DNA of 64,000 bases from Pelagibacterium luteolum (GTDB lineage: Bacteria > Pseudomonadota > Alphaproteobacteria > Rhizobiales > Devosiaceae), in contig NZ_FNCS01000001.1 in assembly GCF_900100665.1 (NCBI RefSeq), positions 355,119 through 419,118 of the forward strand, in the 5' to 3' direction. The notes under the pieces are model-generated. The model saw only the letters and a list, made by a program, of their open reading frames with translations, did no database searches and was not told where the DNA came from. Shown piece after piece: positions 46,248-57,913 of the stretch (the first letter of the stretch is position 1; the number at the start of each line of letters is the position of its first letter). The translations under genes and the position numbers were made by a program.

Positions 46248-47654
46248 TCAGATGTGGATCGATCCGTCCCCAAGTCCAAGCGCCGCCTCGCGCACCGCTT
46301 CGCTCATCGTTGGATGCGCATGGCATGTGCGCGCCAAATCTTCTGCCGAGCCGCCAAATTCCATGAGAACCGCTGCTTCATGGATCATCTCGCCGGCGCC
46401 CTTGCCCACGATGTGACATCCTAGGACGCGATCGGTTGCCTTGTCCGCCAGGATTTTGACAAAACCCTGGCTCGCCAGCATCGCTTTGGCGCGGCCATTC
46501 GCGGTGAAGGGGAATTTGGCTGATTTGTATTCGATCCCCTCAGCCTTCAAATCCTCTTCGGTTTTGCCGACTGAGGCGACCTCTGGATTGGTGTAAACCA
46601 CTCCCGGGATCACCCCGTAATTGACGTGCCCCGCCTGGCCGGCCAGAATTTCGGCGACCGCGATGCCCTCGTCCTCTGCTTTGTGCGCCAGCATAGGCCC
46701 AGCGATCACATCGCCAATGGCATAAATGCCGTCCACATTAGTCTTGTAGTGGGCATCGGTAACGACCCGGCCGCGCTTGTCGCGTTCAATGCCGGCCTCG
46801 TCCAAACCGAGGCCGTCGGTAAACGGCACACGTCCGATCGACACCAATGCGATATCGGTTTCAAGCGTGCTCGCTTCTCCGCCCGCGGCGGGCTCGAGCG
46901 TCGCCACAAGGCCGTTTTCGGTCTTTTCGATGCCGGTCACCTTGGTACCGAGCTTGAATTCGAAACCCTGCTTGGCCAGCATGCGCTGGAACTGCTTGGA
47001 GACGTCCAAATCCATTCCCGGCAGGATGCGGTCCAGAAACTCGACGACGGTAACCTTGGCGCCAAGCCGCGCCCAGACCGAGCCCAACTCCAGACCGATA
47101 ACGCCCGCCCCGATCACCAGAAGATTCTCGGGCACCTTCGCAAGCTTGAGCGCGCCGGTCGAGGTAACGATCCGCTCCTCATCGATCTCGATACCAGGAA
47201 GGTTGGCCGAAACCGAGCCCGACGCGATGACGATGTTCTTGCTTTCGATCTCTGTCACGGTGCCATCTTCCGAGGTGACATTGACCTTGCCCGCTTCAGC
47301 AATCGAGCCCGTGCCGCGAAACGCAGTGATCTTGTTCTTCTTGAACAGATATTCGATGCCGCCGGTGTTCGAGGCTACAGTATCGTCCTTGTGCGCCATC
47401 ATGGCCGACAAATTGAGCGTCGGCGCGCCGACTTCGATACCCAATTGCGGAAAGCTGTGAGTTGCTTCCTCAAACATTTCCGAGGCATGCAGCAACGCCT
47501 TGGACGGGATGCAGCCAATGTTGAGGCAGGTGCCCCCAAAGCTCGGCCATTTCTCGACAACTGCAACCTTCATGCCCAGTTGCGCCGCGCGCACCGCGCA
47601 GACATAGCCGCCCGGGCCAGTGCCGATGATGGTGAGATCGAAGTTTTCGGCCAT
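46248..47654 (-). CDS. lpd: Dihydrolipoyl dehydrogenase (E3)
   Basis: FAD enzyme that reoxidises the dihydrolipoyl group of the 2-oxoglutarate dehydrogenase complex with NAD. The FAD-binding '[19 protein letters not shown]' is at the N-terminus, the redox disulfide is Cys43/Cys48 (GGTCLNIGC), the NAD fold has '[19 protein letters not shown]', and the C-terminal His-Glu pair lies in '[15 protein letters not shown]'. The length is 468 aa. Last in the mdh-suc gene row; a MAPEG gene separates it from sucB. Confidence 0.96.
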   Translation of the reverse strand: MAENFDLTIIGTGPGGYVCAVRAAQLGMKVAVVEKWPSFGGTCLNIGCIPSKALLHASEMFEEATHSFPQLGIEVGAPTLNLSAMMAHKDDTVASNTGGIEYLFKKNKITAFRGTGSIAEAGKVNVTSEDGTVTEIESKNIVIASGSVSANLPGIEIDEERIVTSTGALKLAKVPENLLVIGAGVIGLELGSVWARLGAKVTVVEFLDRILPGMDLDVSKQFQRMLAKQGFEFKLGTKVTGIEKTENGLVATLEPAAGGEASTLETDIALVSIGRVPFTDGLGLDEAGIERDKRGRVVTDAHYKTNVDGIYAIGDVIAGPMLAHKAEDEGIAVAEILAGQAGHVNYGVIPGVVYTNPEVASVGKTEEDLKAEGIEYKSAKFPFTANGRAKAMLASQGFVKILADKATDRVLGCHIVGKGAGEMIHEAAVLMEFGGSAEDLARTCHAHPTMSEAVREAALGLGDGSIHI

Positions 47655-47723
47655 GATTGCCTATGTCCTTTTCAAAATGTCGGCGCCCGAGCCCCGTGGC
47701 GCCAGTTCAAATTCCGCGCGAAG

Positions 47724-48113
47724 CTAGAACACGATGCCGCAAAACATCAGCAGCAATCCAATGCACGCGCCTATGAAAATCAGCGAACGCAGATAGGGCA
47801 CGCCAAGCAGATAGAGCGGAATATAGAGCAGCCTGAAGAGGATATAAGCCCCCGCGCCCCATTGGGTCAGACCGTTGGAAATCCCGGCTATGCCGGCAAC
47901 CAGAGCGAGAATGATAAAGGCCGGATAGGTCTCGGCGAAATTACGCAGCGCGCGATCCGCTCGCCCGGCCATGACGCCCAGCTCCCGCTTTTCGTCGCGC
48001 GGGCCGGCATTGTAGTCGCTGCCCAAATCTCTGGTCAGCAGTCCGGACTGCAGCCCGATATGCACAAAGAGGATAACGACCGACCAGGTCAGCAGCGTCA
48101 ATTCAAGCGTCAC
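47724..48113 (-). CDS. MAPEG family membrane protein
   Basis: A 129-aa protein with four hydrophobic spans and the MAPEG pattern ('GRADRALRNFAETYPAFIIL', 'GAGAYILFRLLYIPLYLLG'). Eukaryotic members are glutathione-dependent enzymes; bacterial ones are poorly understood. It is inserted between sucB and lpd on the same strand with gaps of 58 and 69 bp, so it is likely co-transcribed with a TCA-cycle operon, with no evident link to it. Confidence 0.85.
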   Translation of the reverse strand: MTLELTLLTWSVVILFVHIGLQSGLLTRDLGSDYNAGPRDEKRELGVMAGRADRALRNFAETYPAFIILALVAGIAGISNGLTQWGAGAYILFRLLYIPLYLLGVPYLRSLIFIGACIGLLLMFCGIVF

Positions 48114-48171
48114 CGCTCTCTCCCGTGGGTGAGTTGGTCGGAAGCGACTGTTCCGCTACCGACCAAGGAGA

Positions 48172-49413
48172 TCAAAGGTCGAGCACGAGGCGCTGGGGAT
48201 CTTCCAGGCTTTCCTTGACGCGCACCAGGAACGTCACGGCTTCCTTCCCGTCCACGATCCGGTGATCATAGGAGAGAGCGAGATACATCATGGGCCGAAC
48301 CACAATCTGCCCACCGACCACCACCGGACGATCCTGAATCTTGTGCATGCCCAAGATGCCTGACTGCGGCGCATTCAGGATTGGCGTCGACATCAGCGAG
48401 CCATAAACGCCACCGTTCGAGATCGTGAACGTGCCGCCCTGCATGTCCGCCATCGACAGCTGGCCGTCACGGGCTGCCTTGCCGAGTCGGGAAATTTCCT
48501 TTTCGATCTCGGCAATGGTCATCTGGTCGGCATCACGCACCACAGGAACGACCAGGCCCTTTTCGGTCCCGACGGCCACGCCGATATGAGCAAAATTCTT
48601 GTAGATGATGTCCGTGCCATCGATCTCGGCGTTGACTGCCGGGATTTCCTTGAGCGCGTGCACCACGGCCTTGGTGAAAAAGCCCATGAAACCGAGCTTC
48701 ACGCCGTGCTTTTTCTCAAACAGCTCCTTGTAGGAATTGCGCAGATCCATCACCGGCTTCATGTCCACCTCGTTGAAGGTGGTCAGCATGGCCGCCGTGC
48801 TCTGGGCGTCCTTCAAGCGCTTGGCGATCGTCTGGCGCAAACGCGTCATCTTGACCCGCTCTTCGCGAGCGCCGTCTTCCTGCTTTGAGGGGGCGCGCGT
48901 CTGCGCAGGCGCTGGTGCCGCAGCGGGCTTTGCCTCGCCGGTATTGTCTAGCGCCTTGAGCACGTCTTCCTTGAGAACCTGGCCGCGCTTGCCCGAACCT
49001 TCGACAGACGAGGGCTCGACATCGCGCTCGGCCATCAGCTTTGCAGCGGACGGCGCGGGGGGCATTTCGGTCTTTGTGGCGGGCGCAGGGGCGTTGGCCG
49101 GCTTGGGCGCCTCAGCCTTTGGTGCCTCGGCCTTGGGCTCTTCCTTGGGCGTCTCTGCCGCTTTGGCGCCAGCCGAACCGGCGGCGATCGCTGCGATCAG
49201 CGCGCCGACTTCAACCGTGTCGCCCTCATTGACCGAAATGGCCTCGAGCGTGCCCGAAACAGGCGCGGGCACTTCGATGGTGACCTTGTCGGTTTCAAGT
49301 TCGACGATCGGCTCGTCGGCCGAGACGGCATCGCCGACCTTCTTGAACCACTGGCCAATCGTGGCTTCGGTGACGCTTTCGCCCAGGGTCGGGACGCGGA
49401 CTTCGGTGGACAT
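48172..49413 (-). CDS. sucB: 2-oxoglutarate dehydrogenase E2, dihydrolipoyl succinyltransferase
   Basis: Core of the 2-oxoglutarate dehydrogenase complex. One lipoyl domain (residues 1-77) with lipoyl-lysine Lys43 in '[11 protein letters not shown]', an Ala/Pro/Lys-rich hinge, a peripheral-subunit-binding domain (about 115-155) and the catalytic domain with His384 and Asp388 in '[12 protein letters not shown]'. The length of 413 aa is normal. It follows sucA by 67 bp. Confidence 0.97.
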   Translation of the reverse strand: MSTEVRVPTLGESVTEATIGQWFKKVGDAVSADEPIVELETDKVTIEVPAPVSGTLEAISVNEGDTVEVGALIAAIAAGSAGAKAAETPKEEPKAEAPKAEAPKPANAPAPATKTEMPPAPSAAKLMAERDVEPSSVEGSGKRGQVLKEDVLKALDNTGEAKPAAAPAPAQTRAPSKQEDGAREERVKMTRLRQTIAKRLKDAQSTAAMLTTFNEVDMKPVMDLRNSYKELFEKKHGVKLGFMGFFTKAVVHALKEIPAVNAEIDGTDIIYKNFAHIGVAVGTEKGLVVPVVRDADQMTIAEIEKEISRLGKAARDGQLSMADMQGGTFTISNGGVYGSLMSTPILNAPQSGILGMHKIQDRPVVVGGQIVVRPMMYLALSYDHRIVDGKEAVTFLVRVKESLEDPQRLVLDL

Positions 49414-49480
49414 CTCTCGTATCCTCTATCTCGATAATGGGTCCCGGCCAAATTGGCCGGGGCTCGATCTCTGGGTCGTC

Positions 49481-52471
49481 TTAGGAAAACGCTTCGTCCA
49501 GGAACGCCTGGAGCTGGGCAAGATGGGTGCGCATCAGCCCAGTCGCCGTCGATGCGGACGCTGGACGGCCCACATAGCGCGGACGATCGCCCGGGCGGCC
49601 CATCTGTTCGAGCACCCATTCGATATAGGGCTGAACAAAGGACCACGCGCCCATGTTTTTGGGCTCTTCCTGGCACCAGACGACTTCTGCGTTCTGGAAT
49701 CGGCTCAGCTCGTCGATCAGCGCCTTGGCGGGGAACGGGTAAAGCTGTTCGAGACGCATCAGGTAAACGTCGTTGAGCCCGCGCTTTTCGCGATCTTCCA
49801 GCAGATCGTAATAGACCTTGCCCGTACAGATCACGACGCGCCGGATCTTGTCGTCCGACACGAGATTGACCTCGGTTTTCGGCACGCCCGGAGCCTCGGC
49901 ATCGTCCCAGAGAAGGCGATGGAAGAAAGTCTCGGACCCAAGTTCGTTCAGCCCTGAGACCGCCCGCTTATGACGGAGCAGCGACTTGGGCGTCATGATG
50001 ATCAAGGGCTTGCGGAAATCGCGCTTGAGCTGACGACGCAGCGCATGGAAATAATTGGCGGGCGTCGTGCAGTTGAGCACCTGCATGTTGTCTTCGGCAC
50101 AAAGCTGCAAGAAGCGCTCGGGCCGCGCCGAGGAGTGTTCTGGCCCCTGACCTTCATAGCCATGCGGCAAGAGCATCACGAGACCGCTCATGCGAAGCCA
50201 TTTGCGCTCGCCCGACGAGATGAACTGGTCGATCACCACCTGCGCGCCGTTCACGAAATCGCCGAACTGGGCCTCCCAGACGGTCAGCGCATTGGGCTCG
50301 GCCAGCGAATAGCCATACTCGAACCCGAGCACGGCTTCTTCCGACAGCATCGAGTTGATGACTTCATAACGGGCCTGACCCTCACGCAGATTGTTGAGCG
50401 GGGTGTAGGTCTCGTCCGATTCCTGATCGTAGAGCACCGAATGGCGTTGACTGAACGTGCCACGCTCCACGTCCTGGCCCGAAAGCCGAACGGGATGCCC
50501 ATCGTCGAGCAGCGTGGCGAAGGCCAGCGATTCCGCCGTCGCCCAATCGATGCCCTCGCCTTCAGAGATGATCTTCTTGCGGTTATCGATAAAGCGCTGG
50601 ACCGTGCGGTGGGCGTGAAAATCCGCCGGCACTGCGGTGAGGCGCTCGCCCAGGCTCTTGAGCTTTTCGGCATCGACACCGGTCACGCCGCGGCGCGGAC
50701 CATCGATCTCGGCAAGCTTGATGTTCTTCCAGGCGCCGTCGAGCCAGTCGGCCTTATTGGGGCGGTAGTCCTGCCCCGCCTCAAACTCGGTTTCGAGCCT
50801 GGCGCGCCAGTCTGCTTTGATCTGGTCGGACTCTTCAGCCGTCAGAACACCTTCCTCGATCAGCTTGTTCGAGTAGAGTTCGTAGGTCGACTTATGGCTC
50901 CTGATCTTCTTGTACATCAGGGGCTGGGTAAAGCTGGGCTCATCGCCTTCGTTGTGCCCGAAGCGACGATAGCAGAACATGTCGATGACGACGGGCCGCC
51001 CGAACTTCTGACGGAATTCGATAGCGATCTTGGCCGCAAAGACCACAGCTTCGGGATCGTCGCCATTGCAGTGAAGCACAGGCGCTTCGATCATCTTGGC
51101 CACATCGGTCGGATAGGGCGAGGAGCGCGAAAAACGCGGGCTCGTCGTAAAGCCGATCTGGTTGTTGATGACGAAATGGATCGAGCCATGGGTGCGGTGA
51201 CCCTTAAGACCCGAAAGCCCGAAGCACTCGGCAACAACGCCCTGGCCCGCAAACGCGGCGTCGCCATGCAGCAACAGTGGCAGAACCGTCGATCGATCGG
51301 GCTTTCCCTCGCCAAGATCGACAATCTTGCCTTCGGGCGAGATGTGGTGATCCTGCTTTGCGCGGGCCTTGCCCAGAACCACGGGATTGACGATCTCGAG
51401 GTGCGACGGATTTGCAGTGAGCGACAGATGCACCTTGTTGCCGTCGAACTCGCGGTCCGAAGACGCGCCAAGGTGATATTTGACGTCTCCCGATCCCTCG
51501 ACGTCGTCGGGATAGAACGCGCCGCCCTTAAATTCGTGAAACAACGCCCGGTGCGGCTTGCCCATCACCTGGGTCAGAACATTGAGGCGACCGCGATGCG
51601 CCATGCCCAGGACGATGTCCTTCACGCCCAAAGCGCCACCACGCTTGATGATCTGCTCGAGCGCCGGAATCAGCGATTCCCCGCCATCAAGCCCGAACCG
51701 CTTGGTCCCGGTATATTTGACGTCGAGAAACTTTTCGAACCCCTCGGCTTCGGCAAGCTTGTTGAGGATGGCCCGCTTGCCTTCCTTGGTGAAGGTAATT
51801 TCCTTGTCAGGACCTTCGATACGCTCCTGGATCCAGGCCTTCGCCTCAGGGTCCGAGATATGCATGAATTCGATGCCAAGCGTGCCGCAATAGGTGCGCT
51901 TTAGGATCTCGAGCATCTGCGGGACGGTCGCAAATTCCAGCCCGAGATAGTTGTCGATGAAGATCTCGCGGCTGTAATCGGCTTCTGTAAAGCCATAGGC
52001 AGCCGGATCAAGCTCGGGAGCATCTTCGGGCTGCTCGAGCCCGAGCGGGTCCAGATTGGCATGCAGATGCCCGCGCATGCGGTAGGCGCGGATCATCATG
52101 ATCGCATGGATCGAATCGCGCGTCGCCTGCATCACAGCTTCGTTCGAAACAGCAACGCCCTCGGACTTGGCTTTCTCGGAAACCGCCTTTTGCGTCTTTA
52201 CAGCGACGTCGCCCCAATTTCCGTCGAGAGCCGAGACCAACTCGCCATTCGAGCTGCGCGGCCAGTCGCGGCGCTGCCAGCTCGGCCCGTCAGCGTTGAG
52301 CTGGACCTGTTCGGCACTGTCGGAGAGATTATCGAAAAACTCCGCCCAGCTCGCATCGACGCTTTTAGGGTTAGCTTTGTACTTTGCGTACAGGGCGTCG
52401 ATATAGTCGGCATTGCCGCCATAAAGGAATGAGGTGAGGAGGAACGCTTCGTTCTGATCCTGTCGTGCCAT
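49481..52471 (-). CDS. sucA: 2-oxoglutarate dehydrogenase E1
   Basis: Thiamine-diphosphate enzyme that decarboxylates 2-oxoglutarate and transfers succinyl to E2. The N-terminus 'NEAFLLTSFLYGGNADYIDALYAKYK' is the conserved E1o tail; 'GMAHRGRLNVLTQVMGKP', 'HGDAAFAGQGVVAE' and 'YRRFGHNEGDEPSFTQPLMY' form the ThDP site. The ATG at 52471 gives 996 aa; the open frame extends 96 codons further but without conserved sequence. It lies 154 bp downstream of sucD, in line with a transcript from mdh through lpd. Confidence 0.97.
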   Translation of the reverse strand: MARQDQNEAFLLTSFLYGGNADYIDALYAKYKANPKSVDASWAEFFDNLSDSAEQVQLNADGPSWQRRDWPRSSNGELVSALDGNWGDVAVKTQKAVSEKAKSEGVAVSNEAVMQATRDSIHAIMMIRAYRMRGHLHANLDPLGLEQPEDAPELDPAAYGFTEADYSREIFIDNYLGLEFATVPQMLEILKRTYCGTLGIEFMHISDPEAKAWIQERIEGPDKEITFTKEGKRAILNKLAEAEGFEKFLDVKYTGTKRFGLDGGESLIPALEQIIKRGGALGVKDIVLGMAHRGRLNVLTQVMGKPHRALFHEFKGGAFYPDDVEGSGDVKYHLGASSDREFDGNKVHLSLTANPSHLEIVNPVVLGKARAKQDHHISPEGKIVDLGEGKPDRSTVLPLLLHGDAAFAGQGVVAECFGLSGLKGHRTHGSIHFVINNQIGFTTSPRFSRSSPYPTDVAKMIEAPVLHCNGDDPEAVVFAAKIAIEFRQKFGRPVVIDMFCYRRFGHNEGDEPSFTQPLMYKKIRSHKSTYELYSNKLIEEGVLTAEESDQIKADWRARLETEFEAGQDYRPNKADWLDGAWKNIKLAEIDGPRRGVTGVDAEKLKSLGERLTAVPADFHAHRTVQRFIDNRKKIISEGEGIDWATAESLAFATLLDDGHPVRLSGQDVERGTFSQRHSVLYDQESDETYTPLNNLREGQARYEVINSMLSEEAVLGFEYGYSLAEPNALTVWEAQFGDFVNGAQVVIDQFISSGERKWLRMSGLVMLLPHGYEGQGPEHSSARPERFLQLCAEDNMQVLNCTTPANYFHALRRQLKRDFRKPLIIMTPKSLLRHKRAVSGLNELGSETFFHRLLWDDAEAPGVPKTEVNLVSDDKIRRVVICTGKVYYDLLEDREKRGLNDVYLMRLEQLYPFPAKALIDELSRFQNAEVVWCQEEPKNMGAWSFVQPYIEWVLEQMGRPGDRPRYVGRPASASTATGLMRTHLAQLQAFLDEAFS

Positions 52472-52625
52472 TTCGCTCTCTATTGGGGGTCCCGATCCCC
52501 CTTGCCTTAGATGCTGATCAACCCTGCCCGTTTGGGCCGCCAAATTGGGTTGAACTATGACGGTTGCCCGTCTCGTTTTGGTTAACCGGGGCCTAAGCCC
52601 CGGCACCGGATAACAATCGCGTGTC

Positions 52626-53528
52626 TCAGCCCTTGAGGACGTCGACCAGCGTCGTGCCAAGACGCGCGGGCGAAGGCGAAACGGTGATGCCTGCTGCTTC
52701 CATGGCGGCGATCTTGGATTCGGCGTCGCCCTTGCCGCCCGAAACCACAGCACCTGCATGGCCCATCGTCCGGCCCTTGGGTGCGGTGCGGCCCGCGATA
52801 AAGCCCGCCATCGGCTTCTTGCGGCCCTTTTTCGCTTCGTCGATCAGGAACTGCGCTGCATCTTCCTCGGCCGAACCGCCGATTTCACCGATCATGATGA
52901 TCGATTCCGTCGCATCGTCCGCCAGGAACATTTCGAGGATATCGATGAACTCGGTGCCCTTGACCGGATCGCCCCCGATCCCGACTGCAGTCGTCTGGCC
53001 AAGGCCTTCATTGGTTGTCTGGAACACGGCCTCATATGTAAGCGTGCCAGAGCGCGAGACAATGCCAACCGAACCCTTACGGAAAATCGAGCCGGGCATG
53101 ATGCCGATCTTGCATTCTTCCGGCGTCATGATGCCGGGGCAGTTCGGGCCGAGAAGGCGCGAATTGGAACGGTCGAGCCGCGCCTTGACCTTGACCATGT
53201 CCATCACCGGGATGCCTTCGGTGATGCAGGTGATGAAGGGAATTTCCGCATCGATAGCTTCGATGATCGCATCTGCTGCACCAGCGGGCGGAACGTAGAT
53301 CACCGATGCATTCGCACCTGTGCGCTCCTTGCCTTCGGCGACGGTTGCAAAGATGGGAAGCTCTTCCCCACCCGAACCGGTCCAGGTCTCACCGCCCTTC
53401 TTGGGGTGAATACCGCCGACCATCTGGGTGCCGTAATAGGCCAAGGCCTGCTCGGTGTGAAAGGTGCCGGTCTTGCCGGTCAGGCCCTGCACGAGAATTT
53501 TTGTGTTCTTGTCTACGAGAATGGACAT
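52626..53528 (-). CDS. sucD: Succinyl-CoA ligase alpha subunit
   Basis: Makes ATP or GTP from succinyl-CoA with SucC. The CoA-binding N-terminal domain ('[23 protein letters not shown]'-like start) and the phosphorylated histidine in '[17 protein letters not shown]' are both visible. The length of 300 aa is usual for the family. It is 41 bp downstream of sucC on the same strand and precedes sucA. Confidence 0.96.
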   Translation of the reverse strand: MSILVDKNTKILVQGLTGKTGTFHTEQALAYYGTQMVGGIHPKKGGETWTGSGGEELPIFATVAEGKERTGANASVIYVPPAGAADAIIEAIDAEIPFITCITEGIPVMDMVKVKARLDRSNSRLLGPNCPGIMTPEECKIGIMPGSIFRKGSVGIVSRSGTLTYEAVFQTTNEGLGQTTAVGIGGDPVKGTEFIDILEMFLADDATESIIMIGEIGGSAEEDAAQFLIDEAKKGRKKPMAGFIAGRTAPKGRTMGHAGAVVSGGKGDAESKIAAMEAAGITVSPSPARLGTTLVDVLKG

Positions 53529-53569
53529 ATCTCTCTCAACTCAGTCGGAGTGTCTGGTCACATCGCCGA

Positions 53570-54760
53570 TCAGGCGACGGCGGCAACGATCTTCTGGGCG
53601 GCATCGTCGAGGTCGTCGGCGGCGGTGATCGCCAGGCCGGACTCGTTGAGTATCTTCTTGCCCTGTTCGACATTGGTGCCTTCGAGGCGCACGACGAGCG
53701 GCACCTGCAGACCCACTTCCTTGACGGCTGCGACAACGCCTTCGGCGATGACGTCGCACTTCATGATGCCACCAAAGATGTTGACCAGAATGCCCTCGAC
53801 CTTTGGATCTGCAGTGATGATCTTGAAGGCTGCTGCGACCTTTTCCTTGGACGCGCCACCGCCGACGTCACAAAAATTCGCAGGCTCCTTGCCGTAGAGC
53901 TTGATGATATCCATCGTCGCCATGGCCAGGCCCGCGCCATTGACCATGCAGCCGATATTGCCGTCCAGCGCGACATAGGCGAGGTCCCATTTGGACGCTT
54001 CGATTTCCTTGGCGTCCTCTTCGGTCTCGTCGCGCAAGGCCTTGACGTCATCGTGGCGGAACAGCGCATTGCCATCAAAGCTCATCTTGGCATCGAGCAC
54101 CCGCAAGTGACCGTCGGTCATGACGATCAGCGGATTGACTTCGAGCAGCGCCATGTCCTTTTCGACAAACGCCTTATAGAGCGCGGGAAACAGCGCCTTG
54201 GCATCGTCCGATGCGGCGCCGTCGAGTTCGAGCGCCTTGGAGATCGCCACGACATCTGCATCGGTGACACCGGCTTCGGGATCGATCGCGATGGTATGGA
54301 TCTTTTCAGGCGTATCGTGCGCGACAGCCTCGATATCCATGCCGCCTTCGGTTGAAACCACGAACGCCACACGACCGACTGAGCGGTCGACCAAAAGCGA
54401 GCAATAAAGCTCGCGTGAGATGTCTGCGCCGTCTTCAATATAAAGGCGATTGACCTGCTTGCCGGCGTCGCCAGTCTGCGCGGTGACCAGCGTGTTGCCC
54501 AGCATGTCTTTGGCGTGGGCTACAACTTCGTCGATCGACTTTGCAAGGCGTACGCCGCCCTTGGCATCAGGGCCAAGTTCCTTGAACTTGCCTTTGCCGC
54601 GTCCGCCAGCATGAATCTGGCTCTTGACCACATAAAGCGGGCCGGGCAACGATTTGGCTGCAGCTTCGGCCTCTTCGACCTTTAAGATGGCCACGCCCTC
54701 GGCGACCGGTGCGCCATAGCCCTTCAAGAGCTGCTTGGCCTGATATTCGTGAATGTTCAT
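53570..54760 (-). CDS. sucC: Succinyl-CoA ligase beta subunit
   Basis: ATP-grasp subunit of succinyl-CoA synthetase. It begins '[20 protein letters not shown]', has the nucleotide-grasp region '[20 protein letters not shown]', and ends with the C-terminal ligase fold ('[20 protein letters not shown]', '[14 protein letters not shown]'). The ATG at 54760 gives 396 aa; the extra upstream frame is not conserved. A terminator lies between it and mdh, so it may need its own promoter. Confidence 0.97.
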   Translation of the reverse strand: MNIHEYQAKQLLKGYGAPVAEGVAILKVEEAEAAAKSLPGPLYVVKSQIHAGGRGKGKFKELGPDAKGGVRLAKSIDEVVAHAKDMLGNTLVTAQTGDAGKQVNRLYIEDGADISRELYCSLLVDRSVGRVAFVVSTEGGMDIEAVAHDTPEKIHTIAIDPEAGVTDADVVAISKALELDGAASDDAKALFPALYKAFVEKDMALLEVNPLIVMTDGHLRVLDAKMSFDGNALFRHDDVKALRDETEEDAKEIEASKWDLAYVALDGNIGCMVNGAGLAMATMDIIKLYGKEPANFCDVGGGASKEKVAAAFKIITADPKVEGILVNIFGGIMKCDVIAEGVVAAVKEVGLQVPLVVRLEGTNVEQGKKILNESGLAITAADDLDDAAQKIVAAVA

Positions 54761-54815
54761 GTCGTGTCGAACCTTCTTCGCGTTCGCTTGGGACCGGCGC
54801 CGGGCGCCATCAAAT

Positions 54816-54847
54816 GGAAAAGCCCGGAGCGTTGCTCCGGGCAAAAA
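54816..54847 (-). terminator. Terminator between mdh and sucC
   Basis: GCCCGGAGC and GCTCCGGGC (54822-54842) form a 9-bp stem with a 3-base loop, followed on the minus strand by TTTT. It ends mdh transcription or partly attenuates read-through into sucCDAB. Confidence 0.85.
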
Positions 54848-54851
54848 TCGA

Positions 54852-55826
<975 letters not shown>

Positions 55827-55984
55827 CTATAGGTAACGTGAAGGTTTCCTCGCGCCCTCCATAGACCTTGTGACCAATGGACGCAAGTGAACCCTTCGTC
55901 TAAGGCCGGGAAATTTGGGTTTTCGGCCCTAGGCGTTTTAGACCTTAGCGCGCGAGCGTCACTTTCCCTTGCAGGGAAACTAGG

Positions 55985-57127
55985 TCAGCGAGACTGACCT
56001 TGCCGCAAGGGCTGCGCTATGTAGTCGGCGGAGCGCATCTCTTCGAGCCGCGACAGGCAGCGGGCGAACTCAAACCGGGTCTTGTCGTCCTGAGCCAACT
56101 CGTCGAGCGGAGCCGCAAAGCTCGCGGCAAGTTTCACACCGCGATCATAGAGCGTATCGATCAACAGAATAAAGCGCTTGGACGCATCGGACTTGAGCTT
56201 TGAGAACACCGGCACATGGTCGATCATCACGGTATGAAAGCTATTGGCGAGCTTTAGATAGTCGCGCGCGCCCAGGGGCTTTTCGCAGAGATCTGAAAAG
56301 CTGAACCGGGCAACGCCCATCGCCTGCGCCGGTACGATGATCACTCGCCCCAAACTCTCGATTGCGTCAGGGCCGGGCTCTGCGCCACCGACAAGATGGT
56401 CGAACAATCGGTCCATATCCTCATCGACCCCGTTGTCGGTGCCGATCTTGTAGACATCCTGCGCATCGAGCTTTTCACGCCGATAGTCCGTGTCCGCATC
56501 GAGATTGAAAACCTCGGTATGCGCAGTGAGCAGGTCGATGAACGGGGTGAACAACTGCCGGTTGAGCCCGTTCCAATAGAGCTTGTCGGGCGGAATGTTC
56601 GACGTCGCGACCACCACAACGCCATCGGCGAACAGGATTTCAAAGAGCCGCTTGAGGAGCATCGCGTCGGTAATGTCGGAGACGAAGAACTCGTCGAAGC
56701 ACAATAGCCTGACCGATCGCGTTATCGGTCGCGCCACCGCCGGGATCGGATCGCGAGCGCCCTTGGTGCCGGGATTGTCCGCCCTGAACTTGGCGATCGC
56801 CTCGTGAACCTCGTTCATGAACTCGTGAAAATGCACCCGCCGCTTGGCCGCAACGGGCACGGAACGATAGAACATGTCCATGAGCATGGTCTTGCCGCGC
56901 CCCACGTCGCCCCAGATGTAAAGCCCCTTGGGAACTTCACGCTTGCGGCGAAACAGCGAGGCAATGACCGAACCCGAGCGTCCTTCGAGCGCTGCCAAAC
57001 CGTCTGATACGTCCTGCAGCTTTTCCACCGCGCGCTTTTGCGCCGCGTCGGGTTTGACCTGCCCGGCGACGACCATATCGGCGTAGGAATCAAGTATGGA
57101 GCCCTCGCTCCCGGTGCTCCCCGTCAA
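55985..57127 (-). CDS. zapE: Cell-division ATPase ZapE (AFG1-like)
   Basis: ATPase that binds FtsZ at the division site in bacteria; the mitochondrial relative is AFG1. Walker A 'IWGDVGRGKTMLMDMFY' and the Walker B region 'VRLLCFDEFFVSDITDAMLL' are clear, with 'ATSNIPPDKLYWNGLNRQLFTPFI' as the family signature. The length of 380 aa is normal. The frame opens with TTG just after the upstream lipoprotein stop; an ATG 17 codons later is a plausible alternative. Confidence 0.92.
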   Translation of the reverse strand: MTGSTGSEGSILDSYADMVVAGQVKPDAAQKRAVEKLQDVSDGLAALEGRSGSVIASLFRRKREVPKGLYIWGDVGRGKTMLMDMFYRSVPVAAKRRVHFHEFMNEVHEAIAKFRADNPGTKGARDPIPAVARPITRSVRLLCFDEFFVSDITDAMLLKRLFEILFADGVVVVATSNIPPDKLYWNGLNRQLFTPFIDLLTAHTEVFNLDADTDYRREKLDAQDVYKIGTDNGVDEDMDRLFDHLVGGAEPGPDAIESLGRVIIVPAQAMGVARFSFSDLCEKPLGARDYLKLANSFHTVMIDHVPVFSKLKSDASKRFILLIDTLYDRGVKLAASFAAPLDELAQDDKTRFEFARCLSRLEEMRSADYIAQPLRQGQSR

Positions 57128-57129
57128 GA

Positions 57130-57765
57130 TCAGCCGACCAACGAGATGGCCTGCCCCCCCGATAGGGTCCCCACGAAGCGATTGCCGCTCTTGAGCAATG
57201 TCCCGACCAAAGTATCGGCTTCATTGTAGAGCTGGATCTGATTGCCAAGCAGCTGCCAGGATGTCACGGAAGCCAGCGTTGGCTCCGCGCAGGCCGGGGT
57301 CGACGCGCGATAGCGGCCCGAAGACCCTTTTGCGGTATAGGTCAGATTGAGCCGGCACTGGTCGGCGCCAACCAGTATGGTCCAGCCACCAAGCAGCTGC
57401 TCCATGGTCACATTGCCCGACAGATCGCGTCCACCGGTCGTGTTCCCCGGCACAGTGGTGTTGCCCATACCGAAACCAGATGTGGACGCTACGGTCTGGG
57501 TATTGCCGCTCACCGAAGCGGTGTTGCCTGGAATTGCGGCCGTGGATGGCGTTGTCTGTGGCGTGGATGTCGTGCCGGCAATCGGAGGCAGGTCGGTTGT
57601 CTGGACCGCCGTGCTCTGAACCGGCGTGATCGGGGCAGGTTGCGACATGGCGGGCGGTACAGCGGGCTGCTGGTTGCCAAACCCGGTCGGCGAGCACGCG
57701 GCCAGCGCAAAAACGGCGAATACGGCTACGCTCGAACGCAAAGGAGTCACGAGATTTCCAAACAT
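57130..57765 (-). CDS. AprI/Inh-type outer-membrane lipoprotein (Omp19-like)
   Basis: A lipoprotein signal with lipobox 'FALAAC' (cysteine at about residue 24) is followed by a Thr/Pro/Asn-rich linker (about 28-120) and a C-terminal AprI/Inh beta-barrel domain ('LLGGWTILVGADQCRLNLTY', ending 'FVGTLSGGQAISLVG') with the two cysteines of the family. Members inhibit metalloproteases or, as in Brucella Omp19, other proteases. The ATG after GGAG is used; an upstream ATG adds 16 residues. Its stop is 2 bp from the zapE start. Confidence 0.85.
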   Translation of the reverse strand: MFGNLVTPLRSSVAVFAVFALAACSPTGFGNQQPAVPPAMSQPAPITPVQSTAVQTTDLPPIAGTTSTPQTTPSTAAIPGNTASVSGNTQTVASTSGFGMGNTTVPGNTTGGRDLSGNVTMEQLLGGWTILVGADQCRLNLTYTAKGSSGRYRASTPACAEPTLASVTSWQLLGNQIQLYNEADTLVGTLLKSGNRFVGTLSGGQAISLVG

Positions 57766-57913
57766 GTTGGCTCCATGATTTCGGATCTGATCCGTCGGCG
57801 TGGCACGCCACAATTGGACTTTATGGCGACAAGCGACCGCCGAAACAAGTCCTGCACGCGCCGGAGCGGTGCGTTAGGATTTGATTAACGGGCCCAATAT
57901 GGCCGTTATGGGG

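Noticed and set aside
46626-48218. Open frame of 530 codons antisense to lpd and the MAPEG gene
   Set aside because: It spans two real genes and the gap between them on the opposite strand; a shadow frame.
49970-51904. Open frame of 644 codons antisense to sucA
   Set aside because: It lies wholly opposite a highly conserved TCA gene, has no ribosome site or domain, and is of the kind produced by GC-rich codon bias.
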